Shown here: in pieces, positions 1-13,204 of the stretch | Layout: each line of letters begins with the position of its first letter | Numbering within the stretch: the first letter of the stretch is position 1 | Source: Mycogone perniciosa | Lineage: Eukaryota > Ascomycota > Sordariomycetes > Hypocreales > Hypocreaceae | NCBI GenBank assembly: GCA_025331125.1 | Contig: JAOALB010000045.1 | Coordinates: 1 to 64,000, forward strand | DNA length: 64,000 bases | Direction: 5' to 3' | Made by a program: the position numbers and the translations under genes | The notes under the pieces: model-generated | Database searches by the model: none | Told to the model about the DNA's origin: nothing | What the model saw: only the letters and a program-made list of their open reading frames with translations

Positions 1-3
1 AAA

Positions 4-74
<71 letters not shown>

Positions 75-90
75 ATAGATAAATAAATAG
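1..90. repeat. (AAAT)n microsatellite
   Basis: About 22 units of a four-base AAAT/TAAA repeat run from the first base of the window, with a TAGA interruption near 76-79, and pass into a short TA tract at about 91-103. The array may extend left of the window. No gene is associated with it. Confidence 0.95.
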
Positions 91-594
91 TATATATATA
101 TATAAAAGGAAATAACTAACCTATTAGCTAACATTTTAATTTAAAATTAGAATTAATAAATATAAGAATAATGCCTATATAGGCGGTTTAACTAGTTGAC
201 GTCTATATATTAAAGGTTAAAAAAAAAAGACTTTAAAGTCTTTATATTAGACTTTAAGTGTAAATTAAAGGCTATTAGAGCTTTATTATAGGTATCCTTT
301 AATATTTCTTTATTTCTTTTTCTATTAATAATAAAATACTCTTTATTAAACAATATATTAATAAATTATAATATATATATATATATAATATTCATTTATT
401 ATAATAAATTAATATATATATAATTTATATATTAATACAAAAAGGGTAATAATATACTTTTTTTAAATTTCTTTTTAATTCTTTATTATAAGTAATATGA
501 AAATATTTATATTAATAATATTTAGCTAGATTAAAGGATTTAAAGCCTTTAATTTTAATTATAATTTTATAATAGCAGCTATTATATAAATTAT

Positions 595-627
<33 letters not shown>

Positions 628-1036
628 AGGATATAATAATTAAGTTTAAATAATTTATAAATACTTTTTCTATTTTTAACTAAATTAATAGGTAAAAGGG
701 TTTAAGAAAATAAGCTATTTTAAAATATATAAATTTTAAAATTATTCTTATCTTTTAATTTATAATTATTTTTATTATTTTTAAAAAATTTAAAGTCTTT
801 AAAATTTAATATATATAAAAAAGGCTATATGAAAAGAGGTTATTTTTAATTAAAATAATAAATTAATATTAAAATTAAAATAAATAAATTCTATATATAC
901 TTAAAATCTATTTAAACTCTTTTATAAAAGTTAAAAACTTAAAAACTATATTTATTATATTTATTATATGTATTATATTTATTATATTTATTATTATATT
1001 TATTTATTATATTAATTATTATATTTCTATTTTTAG

Positions 1037-1147
1037 ACCTTCATTATTTTCGTTAGTAGCCTAACTATTAACGAAGGTATTTCGTTAACGAATAACAAAT
1101 AACGAAATAATCAGTAGTAATGAAACGAAAAACTAAAAACTACTGAT
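1037..1147. repeat. Nested inverted repeats
   Basis: Three inverted pairs are packed into 111 bp: ACCTTC at 1037-1042 with GAAGGT at 1073-1078, TATTTCGTTA at 1078-1087 with TAACGAAATA at 1100-1109, and ATCAGTAGT at 1110-1118 with ACTACTGAT at 1139-1147. The CGTTA/TAACG word recurs several times. The stretch is less AT-rich than its surroundings. It may be the end of a small DNA transposon; no partner end was found in the window. Confidence 0.6.
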
Positions 1148-4100
1148 TAATTTCAAAACCCTGGTATAGATAAAGACTTTATTCCTCTGGACATTAATAA
1201 TAAAGTCTATATTAACCTTTTTAATTAAAAGAAATAGCCTTTTTGTCGATGTATTAGGAACTTGATCTGCCTATATGAAAGAGGTTATTGACTAGGGCTT
1301 TAAATAACCATTACTTTTCGGTAGAATATTAAAGTGCGTTTAGGAGCGTAAAGTGGCAGCTCTGTTAGAATTAGGCTTAGGCCTTTCTATGATAATAATA
1401 ATAGTAACGATAAGGATAAGCCGATTAAGCCTATATAAAAATCTATAAAGAAGCTATATAAGAGCAGGAAGGTGAAGCTGGCATTAAAACAGAGCTGCTA
1501 TTGTTGCTGCTGTTAGTAGTGATAACTATTATATATCGCAAGCTTTGATGGAAGAATATATAGAGGGAGATAAATAAATTCTATGCCTTGAAGGATAGTT
1601 AAATAGATTGAATTAAAATATTTAAAACTTACATTTTTATTTCTATTATAGACCATTTTTATGCTATATAACCTGCCTAAAAAGATAAAAGAAATATACT
1701 TTAAATGTTAATAATAAATACAAATTAATTGAGTCTTCCGCTCTTACAGGTATCTTAGAGTTTTTTAGGCTGACTGAAAGACTTTATCTTTTAGTTAGCT
1801 TATACAGTCTTTATTAATGCAATGGATGTAGTTACTTATAGTAACTGATAATAGGGTGCTGTAGAGTTATTTATTTAAAGTTAAAGAGTAGGAAGGTAAG
1901 GAGGGGAGCTATCTAGCTATATTTCGAATCTTATAATCAATTTACTATAATTATATATTATAGCTTTAAATAAATAAATAAAATTTTAGCTTTTAAAATA
2001 ATTAAAAGATAATTTTTAAATATAAAATATAATTATTTAAGGTGCTTAAAAAAAGTTCTTAATATATATTTATATAAATTTATAATATAAGTAAACTTAT
2101 TAACTTAAAAGTAGACCTTTAAATTCTATTAATAGTATATAGATAAACACTATTATATACAAAACGGCAGTTCATTAGGTATAGGAGGAGGTAACTGCAT
2201 TAAAGATAGACTATTAAATAATAGTAATACAGAATAAAAGTCTAAAGGTACGAATTTAAATTGCATATAATAAGATTTAATACCTATAAACTATTATAAA
2301 AATAAAAAGAGGATATGAATAAAGAATAATATTTAAAAAAACTATTGATAAAGGATTATAAAGATATAGGTATTTTTTTGAATAGTGCAATTAATATAGA
2401 TATACCTGGTAATAGTATAACACTATTGCTATTTTATAATAGATTACTATAAACTAGGTAGCCTTTTACAGTTTAGACTTTAATTGAGCTTCTTGATCTT
2501 TACTTTTTTTATCCTTTAACAATAACTGCTAATTACTTTTATAATATTTTATTAAAAATATATGAGTTTATTAATTTAATATTTAAAAAGGGTTATTAAT
2601 TAATATTTAATAAAAGAATGTTTCAATAATAAATAAAATGCGACAATTTGCATTTTTAAATCGGCTATTTGGCCCTTCAAGTTTTTAAGTTAATTCTAAG
2701 TTGATTAATATTTAAATTAATTATATATCCTGTTGAAGGTTATTATTTACAGGCAATAGCTTTAAATATGTTTAATAGTATTTTCATTTAAACTTCAAAG
2801 GTCTTTCAATTAATATTTTAGATAAATATAATAAAGGTAAATCTTATATTTAATTATTATATTTTCTCTATACTTTTAAACTTTAAAAGTAATTTTAATA
2901 ATTTATCTTTATTATTATATTTATATCTTTTTATTGTATTTAATAATACTTCATTATTATAAGCTTTATTATTTTTGTTCATTTTTCACCTTCCTTAATA
3001 TATATTTAAATATAATTTCAAATTCTTTATTTTTATTACTACTATATACGTTAGCTATTACCTTTATTTTCAACCTTAATAGGTTTAATATAAATAATTT
3101 ACGATTAAAAATGATGAAGTTTAAAACCTTATATTTTTTATATACTTTAAGAGCAGTAAAAAAATACTTATCTTTTTTGAAGATTAATTTAATATTAAAG
3201 TATTTAATTTTATTAATATTATGTAATTTTTTATTTTTATTATATACATCTTTTTTAATGGCTTTTTATAGCTAATACTGCAGGATTATCTTTTTATTGA
3301 GTGCCTTTTTAATTTAGTTCATTGTCTTACAATATAAAGAAGAAATTATTTATTTGTTTTATCATATAATTTAACCTGTTTAAATCTCTTTTATACTACT
3401 TTATATAATAAATAAAAGTTTTTTAAAGAAAAAATATATTAAATATTAACTATTTTAGTTTGAAGTTCATATATATAATTTAACTATTATATTTATAATA
3501 TACTTATTACTTAACTATAGTATATTGCTATTACTTTTTTTATATTATTATATATTCAATTATTAAATAAAATGTTAAAATCCTTTCACTTTAAGGGGAG
3601 TAGTAATTTATTATTTGCATTTTGAATTATTTTGATTTCTATATTAGGCAATAATATAACTATTATAAACATTAAGAAAATAAAAGATAAAAATAAATAT
3701 AAATATAATATAAAAGTAAATAATAGCATATATTATAGTTTTATTCTTTTAGTAAAGCTATATTAACTACTGTAAATATATATATATATATATAATAGAT
3801 TTTAAAAAGTAAAAAATAAAAAACTGCCTATTAAGCTATTAAATAAAAAGAAAATTAATAATCCCTTTATTAATATAAACTTAACCTCTTTTAGTACTAG
3901 TAGCTATTAATCTCTTTATTATTATATTAAATGGTTTACTTTTATTTTTCACTTTTAAATTTTACCTTTTTTGATTAATAAATATTTATTGAAGTCTTTA
4001 ATTATCTTTATATTTATTATAAATACACTTTTATTATACTATTTATTAGACTTTACTATATAACCTTTTGATTTTACTAAATATTATAGTTTATTATAAC

Positions 4101-4649
4101 ATATTTTTTTAGTTAATAAAGCTTTAATTTTATAAGTTACTACTTTTTTATATTTCTTTTTATTTAAATTACTTTAATAATATTTAACTTTAATTCATTA
4201 AAAGAGTCTGTATTTATTAATACTGCTTTTAACTATACAATTAAAACTATTAAATAAATCTTTTAATAACTTAATAGTTTAATTATATATATACATATAT
4301 TAATTTTTATTTTATAGTTAATAGTTTAACGTTTTGTTAATTACACTTTAATATGTACCTTAATATTGAATATTTATAATATAGCTATAAATAAATTTTA
4401 TTATTTACTATACATTAATACTCCTTATATACTTTACTAAAGTATTTTTACATTTAGCGTTAATAAAATTTATTGTAATTTTAGCCTTTTATTATTATAA
4501 CTTATATATAAGCTTTAGCGACTAATTAATTTTAACTTTATTAATTAATATGTTTTGAAATAAAGTGAAAGGTATTTATAAATAAAAGCTTATAATTATT
4601 TTATTAAAAAATATTAAAAAGCAATAATAAATAACTGCTTTAATAATTA

Positions 4650-4808
4650 TCACAAAAGTCAACGTGCGACCAGTGTCAAAGTGAGAAAAACGTGGATGAA
4701 GAACTAACTAAAAGCCAAACTACAGAAAAGCGAAGCTAACCACATATCATGTAGTGTATCGTAAAGTGGCAACAGCTCTAGAGCTGTTGCCAGGCACCTC
4801 TGTGCCAA
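4650..4808 (+). mobile_element. Double-hairpin short element, copy A
   Basis: About 160 nt, beginning TCAC and ending in two tandem hairpins: a perfect 24-nt palindrome at 4768-4791 (stem GGCAACAGC) and a 5-bp stem GGCAC/GTGCC with a 4-nt loop at 4793-4806. It is the close reverse complement of the copy at 10312-10471, the few differences being mostly transitions. The GC content is well above the flanking DNA. It has no coding capacity. Class is unknown; a non-autonomous mobile element is inferred from copy number. Confidence 0.75.
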
Positions 4809-7720
4809 TAATTATATTAATAAATTCTCATTACCTATTTTGTATAAAATATAGTATAATAATTATAGTTAATTAAGTTTTTAAAGTTATAAATAACTTT
4901 TATTATAAATTATTTACTTATTTATAATCTTTATTTAATATAATTATACTTAAAATTCTTTAATTAATTAATAATTAAAAAGGAAAAAAAGCTTTTATTT
5001 CTTAAACTGCTGTATATATTTTATATTTTGAACAGAACTTTTTTAAAAGATTTATATATTATTCTTAAAGTTATATTAAATTTATTAAATTTTAATAATT
5101 TAAAGAACAAATCTATTATTAAAACTATTAATAAATTAAAATAAAGGTAATGTATTATATTTTATATAAAATACACTTTCATATAATAAACTATACGTTT
5201 TTATATAAAGGTTATTTACATTATTTATATATATTATACTAATAGTAATTAATATATATATGAATATCTTATTCTATATTTAAAACAATAAAACCTTTTA
5301 ATTTATATGAAATATATTTAATTTTAAAGTATTATATTCCATATGTCATTTTAATAATAAGGTTTATCATCAAGCATGGAATATATAATTATTTTATATT
5401 ATTGTTATTTTTATATAATAGTAATTTATTTTTATACAATTTAAAAGCCAAGCCTCTTTAAATATATATATAATTCATATTAATAGTTTCATTTATATAT
5501 TAAGGCTATATAAAAACCCTTTTATCTTTATAATTATATATTCAATAAAAATATAAATAGGCTATGAAGTATTATAAAATATTAAACAATCTTTTATTAC
5601 AATCTATATTCAATAAACTACTTGTAGCTTTATAGGCTAATCATTATATTCTATAAGATTAAATATTTTACTTTAAAATATATTAATATTATTAATATAT
5701 ATTTATATAAATTTATAATAAAGGTAAAGCTATTAATTTATATATATATATATATAAAGGTAAATTCTTAAATTCTATTGATAGTATATTTATTTATTTA
5801 AGGTTATTGTATATAACTATAATATATTTATTATAGTATTTAAAATATATTTAAAATTAATAAAAACGGATTTTTATATCTACTATGAATATGTATTTAG
5901 CCTTTTATAATAAGATGATTATTTATTTTTATTAAAGTAGTAAATATATATTTATAATTATAACATTTAATTTACTATATATAAAAGGTTAAAACTTTTT
6001 TTCATAACCTTTTTATTATATATCTTTATAAAATATAGTTTACGTATTTATTCTGATAATACTTTTTTATTATTAAAAAGTCTACCGCTATATATTTCTG
6101 TATAATAATATCCTATTAAATTATATTATATATATTTCTTATATTATAATTAAACATTTTAATAGTATTGAAATAAATATTATAAATAATCTTTAATAGG
6201 GAATTAGAATAGTGTACTATGATTATATATAATATATTATATAATATAAAGGTATTTATAATTTCAACAAAACTTAACTTTATATATATACCTATATTTA
6301 TACATATTTCTAACAAAGTTTTGAAGTTATTATTTATTTTTTAAAATTTGCAAGGATTTCCTATCAACATAGCTATTATATTTTTAATAGTAAAGATAAG
6401 CTTAAGCCTTTCATGATCTATATATAAATATATATTATACTTTATCTTTTTTAGTATTTAACAATTCCGTATAAAGATAAATTATAAGTATAGTTCATTA
6501 ATTTAGCTTTACTATACTTCTTACTCTTTTAATAGGCTATAGTTGAACTTCAATATATAAATAGTTAACTAAAACTTTAATTAAGTTTCATTTGCAATTA
6601 AAGTAACATACGTTATATTAATGAAGATTTATTTCATTTCCTTTACTATTACTGCAAAAAATATATTATCCCTTTATAGGTTATTGCGCTAAGGAAAATA
6701 ATGAAGGCTAATAAACTAGCTATTACTACAGTTATGTATATACTATTTAATTTAATATATTATGGCCTTTTTTTTAAAGCTTACTAGTGTCTGTTTTTAT
6801 TACATTAGTAATAGTAAATCTTTTTATTATATAATAGGCTTTTCCTCGAATTTTAATAGCTTAATATATAGTTTAATATATAAATATAGCTTTATAACCT
6901 TTATAGAGAGTTATAGTACTATTTAATTATATATTTATAATATTACTGCTTTATTAAATTATAAATTATATACTTTAATTAAATATATAATTATTATAGT
7001 AAACCTACCTTTATAAATCTCTTTTCGATCATTTATTATAATATAATCGCGAAAGGCATTTATAAAGACTATTATATTTCTATAATCCTTTTTTTTATAA
7101 TTTCTTTTTCTTTTTTTAAAGTATTGAATCATAAGAAATTAATTGCCTTTAATTTAAATTCAATTAACTATTATTTTAAACATTATTTGCAATCATAGCC
7201 TTCATTTAATAATATATCTAATAGGCTTAAAGATAAATTAATTTTATTATACTGTTTATTATACTATTTTCTTTTTTAATAATATGAATATATATATCAT
7301 TTATAAAATTAACTAAAAATGAAGTTTATATAACTATTTTTATCTATCTTTTAACTATTATACTATTTACTATAATATTAATGTTTTAATTAAAAGCAGT
7401 ATTGCTAATACTATAAATAATTATTATTTATTAACTCCTTATTATATATATTATACTAATAAAAGCTTTAATATTTAATTATATTATCTTTATTTTACTT
7501 TTGGTTTTTAAATAGTTCTTTAAATCTATTAAATATTAATATGATTCTTTTAAAGACATATTATAATTACTTAAAGGTTATAAAAGCTTTTTTTATTATT
7601 TAAAAAATTAACTATATTAAATATAAGGAAAAAAGTATTTATTTATTTAAACAAATATTGCCTAAACTTTTATTAAAATTAACTCTATTTATTTAATCAA
7701 ATTAACTAATATCATATGAA

Positions 7721-7867
7721 TTGGCACAGACGTGCCTGGCAACAGCTTGCGCTGTTGCCACTTTGTGTGGTGGAGGACAACCACTAGATAGCCCTTTACA
7801 GTCCTGACATTAGTTTAGCTTCTATATGCTTTTTCACTCTGACTCTGGTTAACCATCACTTTCGTGA
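7721..7867 (-). mobile_element. Double-hairpin short element, copy C
   Basis: Minus-strand copy, about 147 nt. The hairpins are at 7723-7736 (stem GGCAC/GTGCC) and 7738-7759 (stem GGCAACAGC, loop TTGC). The body is close to the copy at 12448-12614 and belongs to a subfamily distinct from copies A and B, although the stems of both hairpins are identical in all four. The element is read as starting TCAC on the minus strand at about 7867. Confidence 0.7.
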
Positions 7868-9689
7868 TATAAATTAAAAACCTTTATTTTTTAAAGTAAA
7901 TCATTTTTCCACCTACTATTATAAGCTTTTCTATATTATAGGGATAACTTTATAATATTATTTTTATTTATAAGGCGATTTTCATTAAAGTATATCACCT
8001 TGTTTTTGATAAAAAAGTTTAAATATAATATAAGTTTTTTTAAATTTTATTCATTCAAAATATTAGATAAATGAAACTAAACTAAATATATTCAAGTTTA
8101 TAGGTGAAGTTACTGCTATTCAATGGCAGTAAATTTAAATTTGTATTTAATAAAGGCAGGGTATATAATTTTAGAGTTATAAATATAAATTAAGCTATTG
8201 AGAGTAATATAAAGGACAGCGGAATTTAAAAGGTTAAACTTCTTTTTATATATTAATAGAAATGAATTATTAATTATATTTAAAGAGGTATTGAATAAAG
8301 TTAACTATATGAGGAAACCTTTTTTGTAAAACTATATTAATAATGCCTTTATTGATTAAAGCAGTAATTACTGTATTTACACTCCCGTTAAAGTAATTAA
8401 AATAAAAACTATTACTATTAAAACTTACCTCTTCAAATTAACCTATACACGCTATAATATAATCGATAATATTAAATATGATCTAATCTGCAGGAAAGGT
8501 AAGACTTTAAGCTAATGCCTTTATAATTATATATTAGCCTTTTATTTAATAATAGCTTTAATGCAGCTTAAATTTACTTTATTTAATAATCTTAATAGCT
8601 TGAATAAAGACTGTAATAACTTAGCTAAATGGTTAAAAGATAAATTTAATTATATATAAGCAGTTAAAAGTATTATAAGTTTACTTTTAAATATATAATA
8701 TATATAATGATTATTGAGAGCTATAATAAAAGGCTTTTAAAAGTATAACTGCTATTTAAACTTCTATTTAAGTACTTTAATTTAATTATATTCAATATTA
8801 TATTGAATGTAATAAAAAAATTGGATTATACGTATTTTTTAAGTTCATCTTTAATATAAAATAATATAAAAGCATTTTTTCAAAGTCTTTAGCTTTTGTA
8901 ATATATATAAAATTAACTAGTTTAAAATATATTTATTTTAAATTATTAAAGTAATTAATTATTAATCTTTAATTAATTTTATATTTAGTTTAATAAATAT
9001 TAAACAATAAAAGGGCTATTAATAGCTTTATAAATAATTTAATTACTTTTACTAAATAAAAAGATGATTTTAAATATATTTAATAAGTAATAAAAAATAT
9101 TTAGTTTAAATATTAAAGTAATATTTTATAGTATATTTCCTATAAATATATACTATGGCGGTATTAATATAGAAAGTATTATATTATTAAATATTATAAC
9201 TTTAATTAATACGTTAATAGCTTAATTAAGAGTATTTATGAAAATTTAAAGTTTTATTTATTAATAAATATAATAGACTTTTTATATTTTTATTATACCT
9301 TTATTAAGATAATTAAAATTATAAAGTATGTTTATATTTAATAAATTATAAAAATAGTAATAAAATTATAAAATAAATATATTATTTACTAATAGCCTAA
9401 AAATATTAATATTCTAGTTATATATAATACTATATAACTTCTTTTATATTAATACTGCTTTGCTTTAACTATAATATTAATATAAAAAAGTTTAATTTAA
9501 TATTATTGCCTTTTTATATTAATTATTTTATATATCAGTATATACTCTTTTATAAGTATATTATGTCTAAATGACTTTTAGTTAAAATAATACTTTTAAA
9601 AAGTAATATATACTTATAATAATAGCTTTAAAAGCCATTAAACCTTAACTAACCTCTCTTTTAAATCTATAACCTAGCTATTATTAAAA

Positions 9690-10600
9690 ACCTTTATAGC
9701 CAGCTTTATATCCTTTGAAATAATACCTTTATATTGCCTTTAAGCCTTTAAATTACCCATACTGCTTTTAACTTCAATCTTTAGCTTAATAATATATAAT
9801 CTCGCTAGCCTTATCAGCCTTGATAACCTAGCTAACATTAAAGTTAAAAAACTATAAAACTAAATATTAATATACACTAAAACCTTTTATAGTTTAAGGT
9901 TAATAAACTGGAAGTACTATAAAAGTTATAGCCTACTATATAAAAGAATATCAGAATTTAAGTATTATAGTCTTTATAAAGTTAAAGTTAAAGTAAGGCT
10001 ATAATGGCTTTATTACAGGCTTTTTAAAGTAATAGCTAAGGCTAATTATAGGGTTAGCCTTATAGTTAGCTTTATACCTAAAGCAGGGCAGCTATATTAT
10101 TATTATAGGCTTTATAATACAATAATATAATAAATATAAATTCAAAGAGGTTATCCCAGCTATATAGGATACTATATTATAGGCTATATAAAGGAGTATA
10201 TAAAAGGGCTAAGGCATATATAGCTATTAGGCTAATAAATAAAAAGCAGTAATTAAAGATTTTATATAATACATTAATAATAATATAGTTGCGCGCGCTT
10301 TATTATATTTCCTGGCACAGAGGTGCCTGGCAACAGCTCTAGAGCTGTTGCCACTTTACGATACACTATATGATATGTTATTAGCTTCGCTCTTCTGTTA
10401 GTTTGGTTTTTAGTTGCTTCTTCATCCACGTTTTTCTCACTTTGACACCGGTCGCACGTTCACATGTGTGATATCTTATTAATATATATTAGATTTTAAT
10501 AGCGAGGTATGGGCAGTAGGGAAAATAAAGTAAATTTAAAAGCTATATATGATTAGAAATATAAATATATATATATAAATAGTAATTCTTATATTATATT
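9690..10600 (+). repeat. Dispersed repeat R2, longest copy
   Basis: This is the longest visible copy of a repeat that recurs at 10970-11445, 14955-15240, 26600-26860, inverted at 27292-27480, and (upstream part) at 33265-33500. Shared landmarks in order are a TATAAAAGGG-like box, ATAAATAAAAAGCAG, a GCGCGC block, and an end with AATAGTAATTCT. This copy is interrupted by a double-hairpin element at 10312-10471. The TATA-like box could mean an LTR or another promoter-bearing element, but the class is not established. C-to-T erosion is strong compared with the copy near 33.3 kb. Confidence 0.65.
10312..10471 (-). mobile_element. Double-hairpin short element, copy B (inserted in R2)
   Basis: Minus-strand copy of about 160 nt, with the GGCAC stem hairpin at 10314-10327 and the perfect 24-nt palindrome at 10329-10352. 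It is the close reverse complement of copy A. It sits inside a copy of repeat R2: the R2 sequence before it (ending TATATTTCC) and after it (TTATTAATATATATTA) matches the uninterrupted R2 copy near 15.1 kb, where the two parts are separated by about 35 unrelated bases. This is the best evidence that the unit is a discrete insertion. Confidence 0.8.
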
Positions 10601-10689
10601 ATATTAAGGGTTTTAATTTAATTTATTTTTTACTCAGCTTTGATTAAGATTAACAGAATCTTTAGAATTAATAAAGGTTAAAGTAATAT

Positions 10690-10755
10690 AGGGAGATTCT
10701 TACAGGTAGCGCATAAACTATTTATATAAATAGCAATTTTTAGCACTATTTATGA
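10690..10755 (+). repeat. MITE end fragment
   Basis: A short stretch matches the right end of the 447-bp MITE at 15253-15699 (GGGAGATT, then ACAGGTAGCGCA, then AATAGCAATTTTTA and TAGCACTATTTAT), with C-to-T style changes. Only this end is recognisable; it is probably a truncated copy. Confidence 0.5.
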
Positions 10756-10969
10756 TTTTATTTAATACTTTTAAATTATTCTCTCACTTATTTATTATTT
10801 TAACATTCCTTTCTTTCTTTCTTTATATTATTTTAATATACTATTAAAGCTATAGCTTTTTTTTCCAATTTTAAATATACTGGAAGCTTTAAAGCTCTTT
10901 TGATATCATACAGAATTATTATATATATATTTGCATATAACTTCCATTTTCGCGCTACTTAATTCTTAG

Positions 10970-11445
10970 TTAATTCCTTATATCCCCTAAAATAATACCT
11001 TACCTTTAGGCCTTTAAACCACCTATACCGCCTTCGACTGCTATATGAAGCAATAAAAGAAATACAGGCACTACATGCATTATAGTCTGTCTAAAGCTAA
11101 AGCTAAATAAAGCTATAGCAGCTATATTATAGGCTTTATAACGTAGTAATATAATAAATAAAGAAAACTAAAGTATATATAACTATTAAACTAATAAATA
11201 AAAAGCAGCGATTTAGGATTCTATGTAATGAATTAATATTACTATAATTGCGCGCGTTTTAATATATGCCCTATAAGTAGCGCATTTTAATTTATTTCTA
11301 TTATTTAATATACTCTGTATACTAGGTTTCAATGGCGGCGTATGGACGGCTGGGAAAGTAAGGTAAATTTCAAAGTTATATGCAAATAGAAATATGCGTG
11401 TGTGTAAATAGTAATTCTTATATTATATAGGCTGGCATGCATATA
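10970..11445 (+). repeat. Dispersed repeat R2, copy 2
   Basis: Matches the R2 copy at 9690-10600 from the CCTTTAGGCCTTTAAAC segment through the ATAAATAAAAAGCAG and GCGCGC landmarks to the AATAGTAATTCT end. It keeps more C and G than the first copy (for example GGCGGCGTATGGACGG around 11332), so it is less mutated. Confidence 0.6.
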
Positions 11446-12447
11446 TAAGAAGCAACTGTTTTCCCCGAATATATAGAACTTCAGAGACCAGTTAACTACT
11501 GCTGATATACCTAGCTACTAGTTTCGGGTATACCACCTGCTTATTAGTATCTAGCCTCCCTTTAAGTGACTGTTCTTTAACCTCTTTTAGTCTTCCCTAA
11601 GGTCACAGCCCCTGGCGTGATCCATCTGCCATGAAAAGGGTCTCTAACAATAATATAATAATATATTTACTTTTATTATAATGATTTAGTTTTTAATTTT
11701 TTAATTTTTTATTAATTTTACTAAATCCTTTAAACTATTTATAACGATTATTTAACTGTATATTATATTCTTTATTATATTTAGAATATCTAAACAGTAT
11801 ATTCTATACTTGACGTTATTTTATGAAATATATTAATAGAATTATATTTTATGATTATTTTATATCGCAGTATATCAACTGTAATTTAATATATATTTCA
11901 AACAATATATATATACATTTATATTATATATTACTCATCTTGTTCTATCATTTCCCAATTTCTATATATTTATATTATATTTAATTTCAAACGTATAATT
12001 CCTCCTTATAAACTTTATTATCTATATATATATTCTTTCATTTAATCAAGGTTGTAATTATATTATTGCTTTTCAAATTTAAATTTTATAATATATATTA
12101 AGATTAACGTAACTATATAGGAGGGACCTATTATTACATGCATTGTTGTATACTACTATACTAGTCTATATTTCTCTATTTATTAATTAGCTTAATAGAA
12201 CTCTACTTCTTTACTAAGAATTTATTTATATTAACTGGTAGTAATACTATACTATTAGCTTCCTTTCATTATATCTGCTAATATAGATATTAAAACTAAA
12301 GTCACTTTATAAAACGGAGCTTTCATTATATATTATTATATACCACTATATTAGTTTAAATTGCGGTATTTATGAATGAATTTAAGAAGATTAATTAATA
12401 TATATAGTTTTAAATAACTTTACTTTCTTATTTAACTTCAATTATTA

Positions 12448-12614
12448 TCACGACAGTGATAGCTGGTCAGAGTCAGAGAGTGAAAAGAGTATGTAGAAAC
12501 TAAAACTAAAGTCAGGACTGCAAAGGGCTATCTAGTTGTTGTCCTCTACTACGCAAAGTGGCAACAGCTTGCGCTGTTGCCAGGCACGTCTATGCCAATG
12601 CACGTCTGTGCCAA
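12448..12614 (+). mobile_element. Double-hairpin short element, copy D with duplicated end hairpin
   Basis: Plus-strand copy beginning TCAC. The GGCAACAGC stem with loop TTGC is at 12560-12581 and the GGCAC hairpin at 12583-12596, the latter with one G-to-A change in its 3' arm. A second, near-identical terminal hairpin follows at about 12599-12612, so the last 16-17 nt are present twice in tandem. The body pairs with copy C at 7721-7867. Confidence 0.7.
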
Positions 12615-13204
12615 TTATCCTTTTACTAATATTAAGCCCTTTCATTAAATTAAAAGGTTAAAAGTAGGGTTTATAAACTATAATATTAACTTCCCTTTAC
12701 TATACCTGCCCCACTAAATTTAAAGATTAATACTTTTTCAATCCCTATAATATTACTATTAGTACTACTATAAATAACCTTCAACTAGAAATTCAGCAAA
12801 TCCTAGTCATCTACCTTTATTATATTAACATTTATATCTTTATCAATTAATTCCTTCATCTATAATATACGAAGTACTGAAGCGAGAATCCTAAACACAC
12901 TTAATCTAACAATAGTACCAAATTAATTACAATCAATGACAGTTTGTTGATCTGTCTAACAGCCTGGCGCTTCCTCTATTGAATCTATAAGCCTAAACAT
13001 TGACACCGACTCCTACAGCACTGACCCCTATAAAAGTGATTACAATCGTCATTATCCTCAGCATCAGACGAATAAACCCTTCTACCAGCGGACGATCAGC
13101 CAGTTTCCTCGCAAATTACAAGATTTTCGACCTTGCACCGACTGCAATTAGACATTACCCTGCAATCAGCAATAAGATTTTCCCAGTACAGGGAGTCACC
13201 CACG

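Noticed and set aside
2934..3275. 113-codon plus-strand frame in the AT-rich block
   Set aside because: Composed almost wholly of Leu, Ile, Phe, Tyr, Asn and Lys codons expected from AT-saturated sequence; no motif, and similar spurious frames occur throughout the block.
6116..6316. 66-codon minus-strand frame
   Set aside because: Same AT-driven composition; no start context or domain.
4650..10471. A single 5.8-kb transposon bounded by copies A and B as terminal inverted repeats
   Set aside because: The hairpin ends of A and B face inward, whereas those of C and D face outward, and copy B is a discrete insertion in an R2 repeat, so independent short insertions explain the data better.
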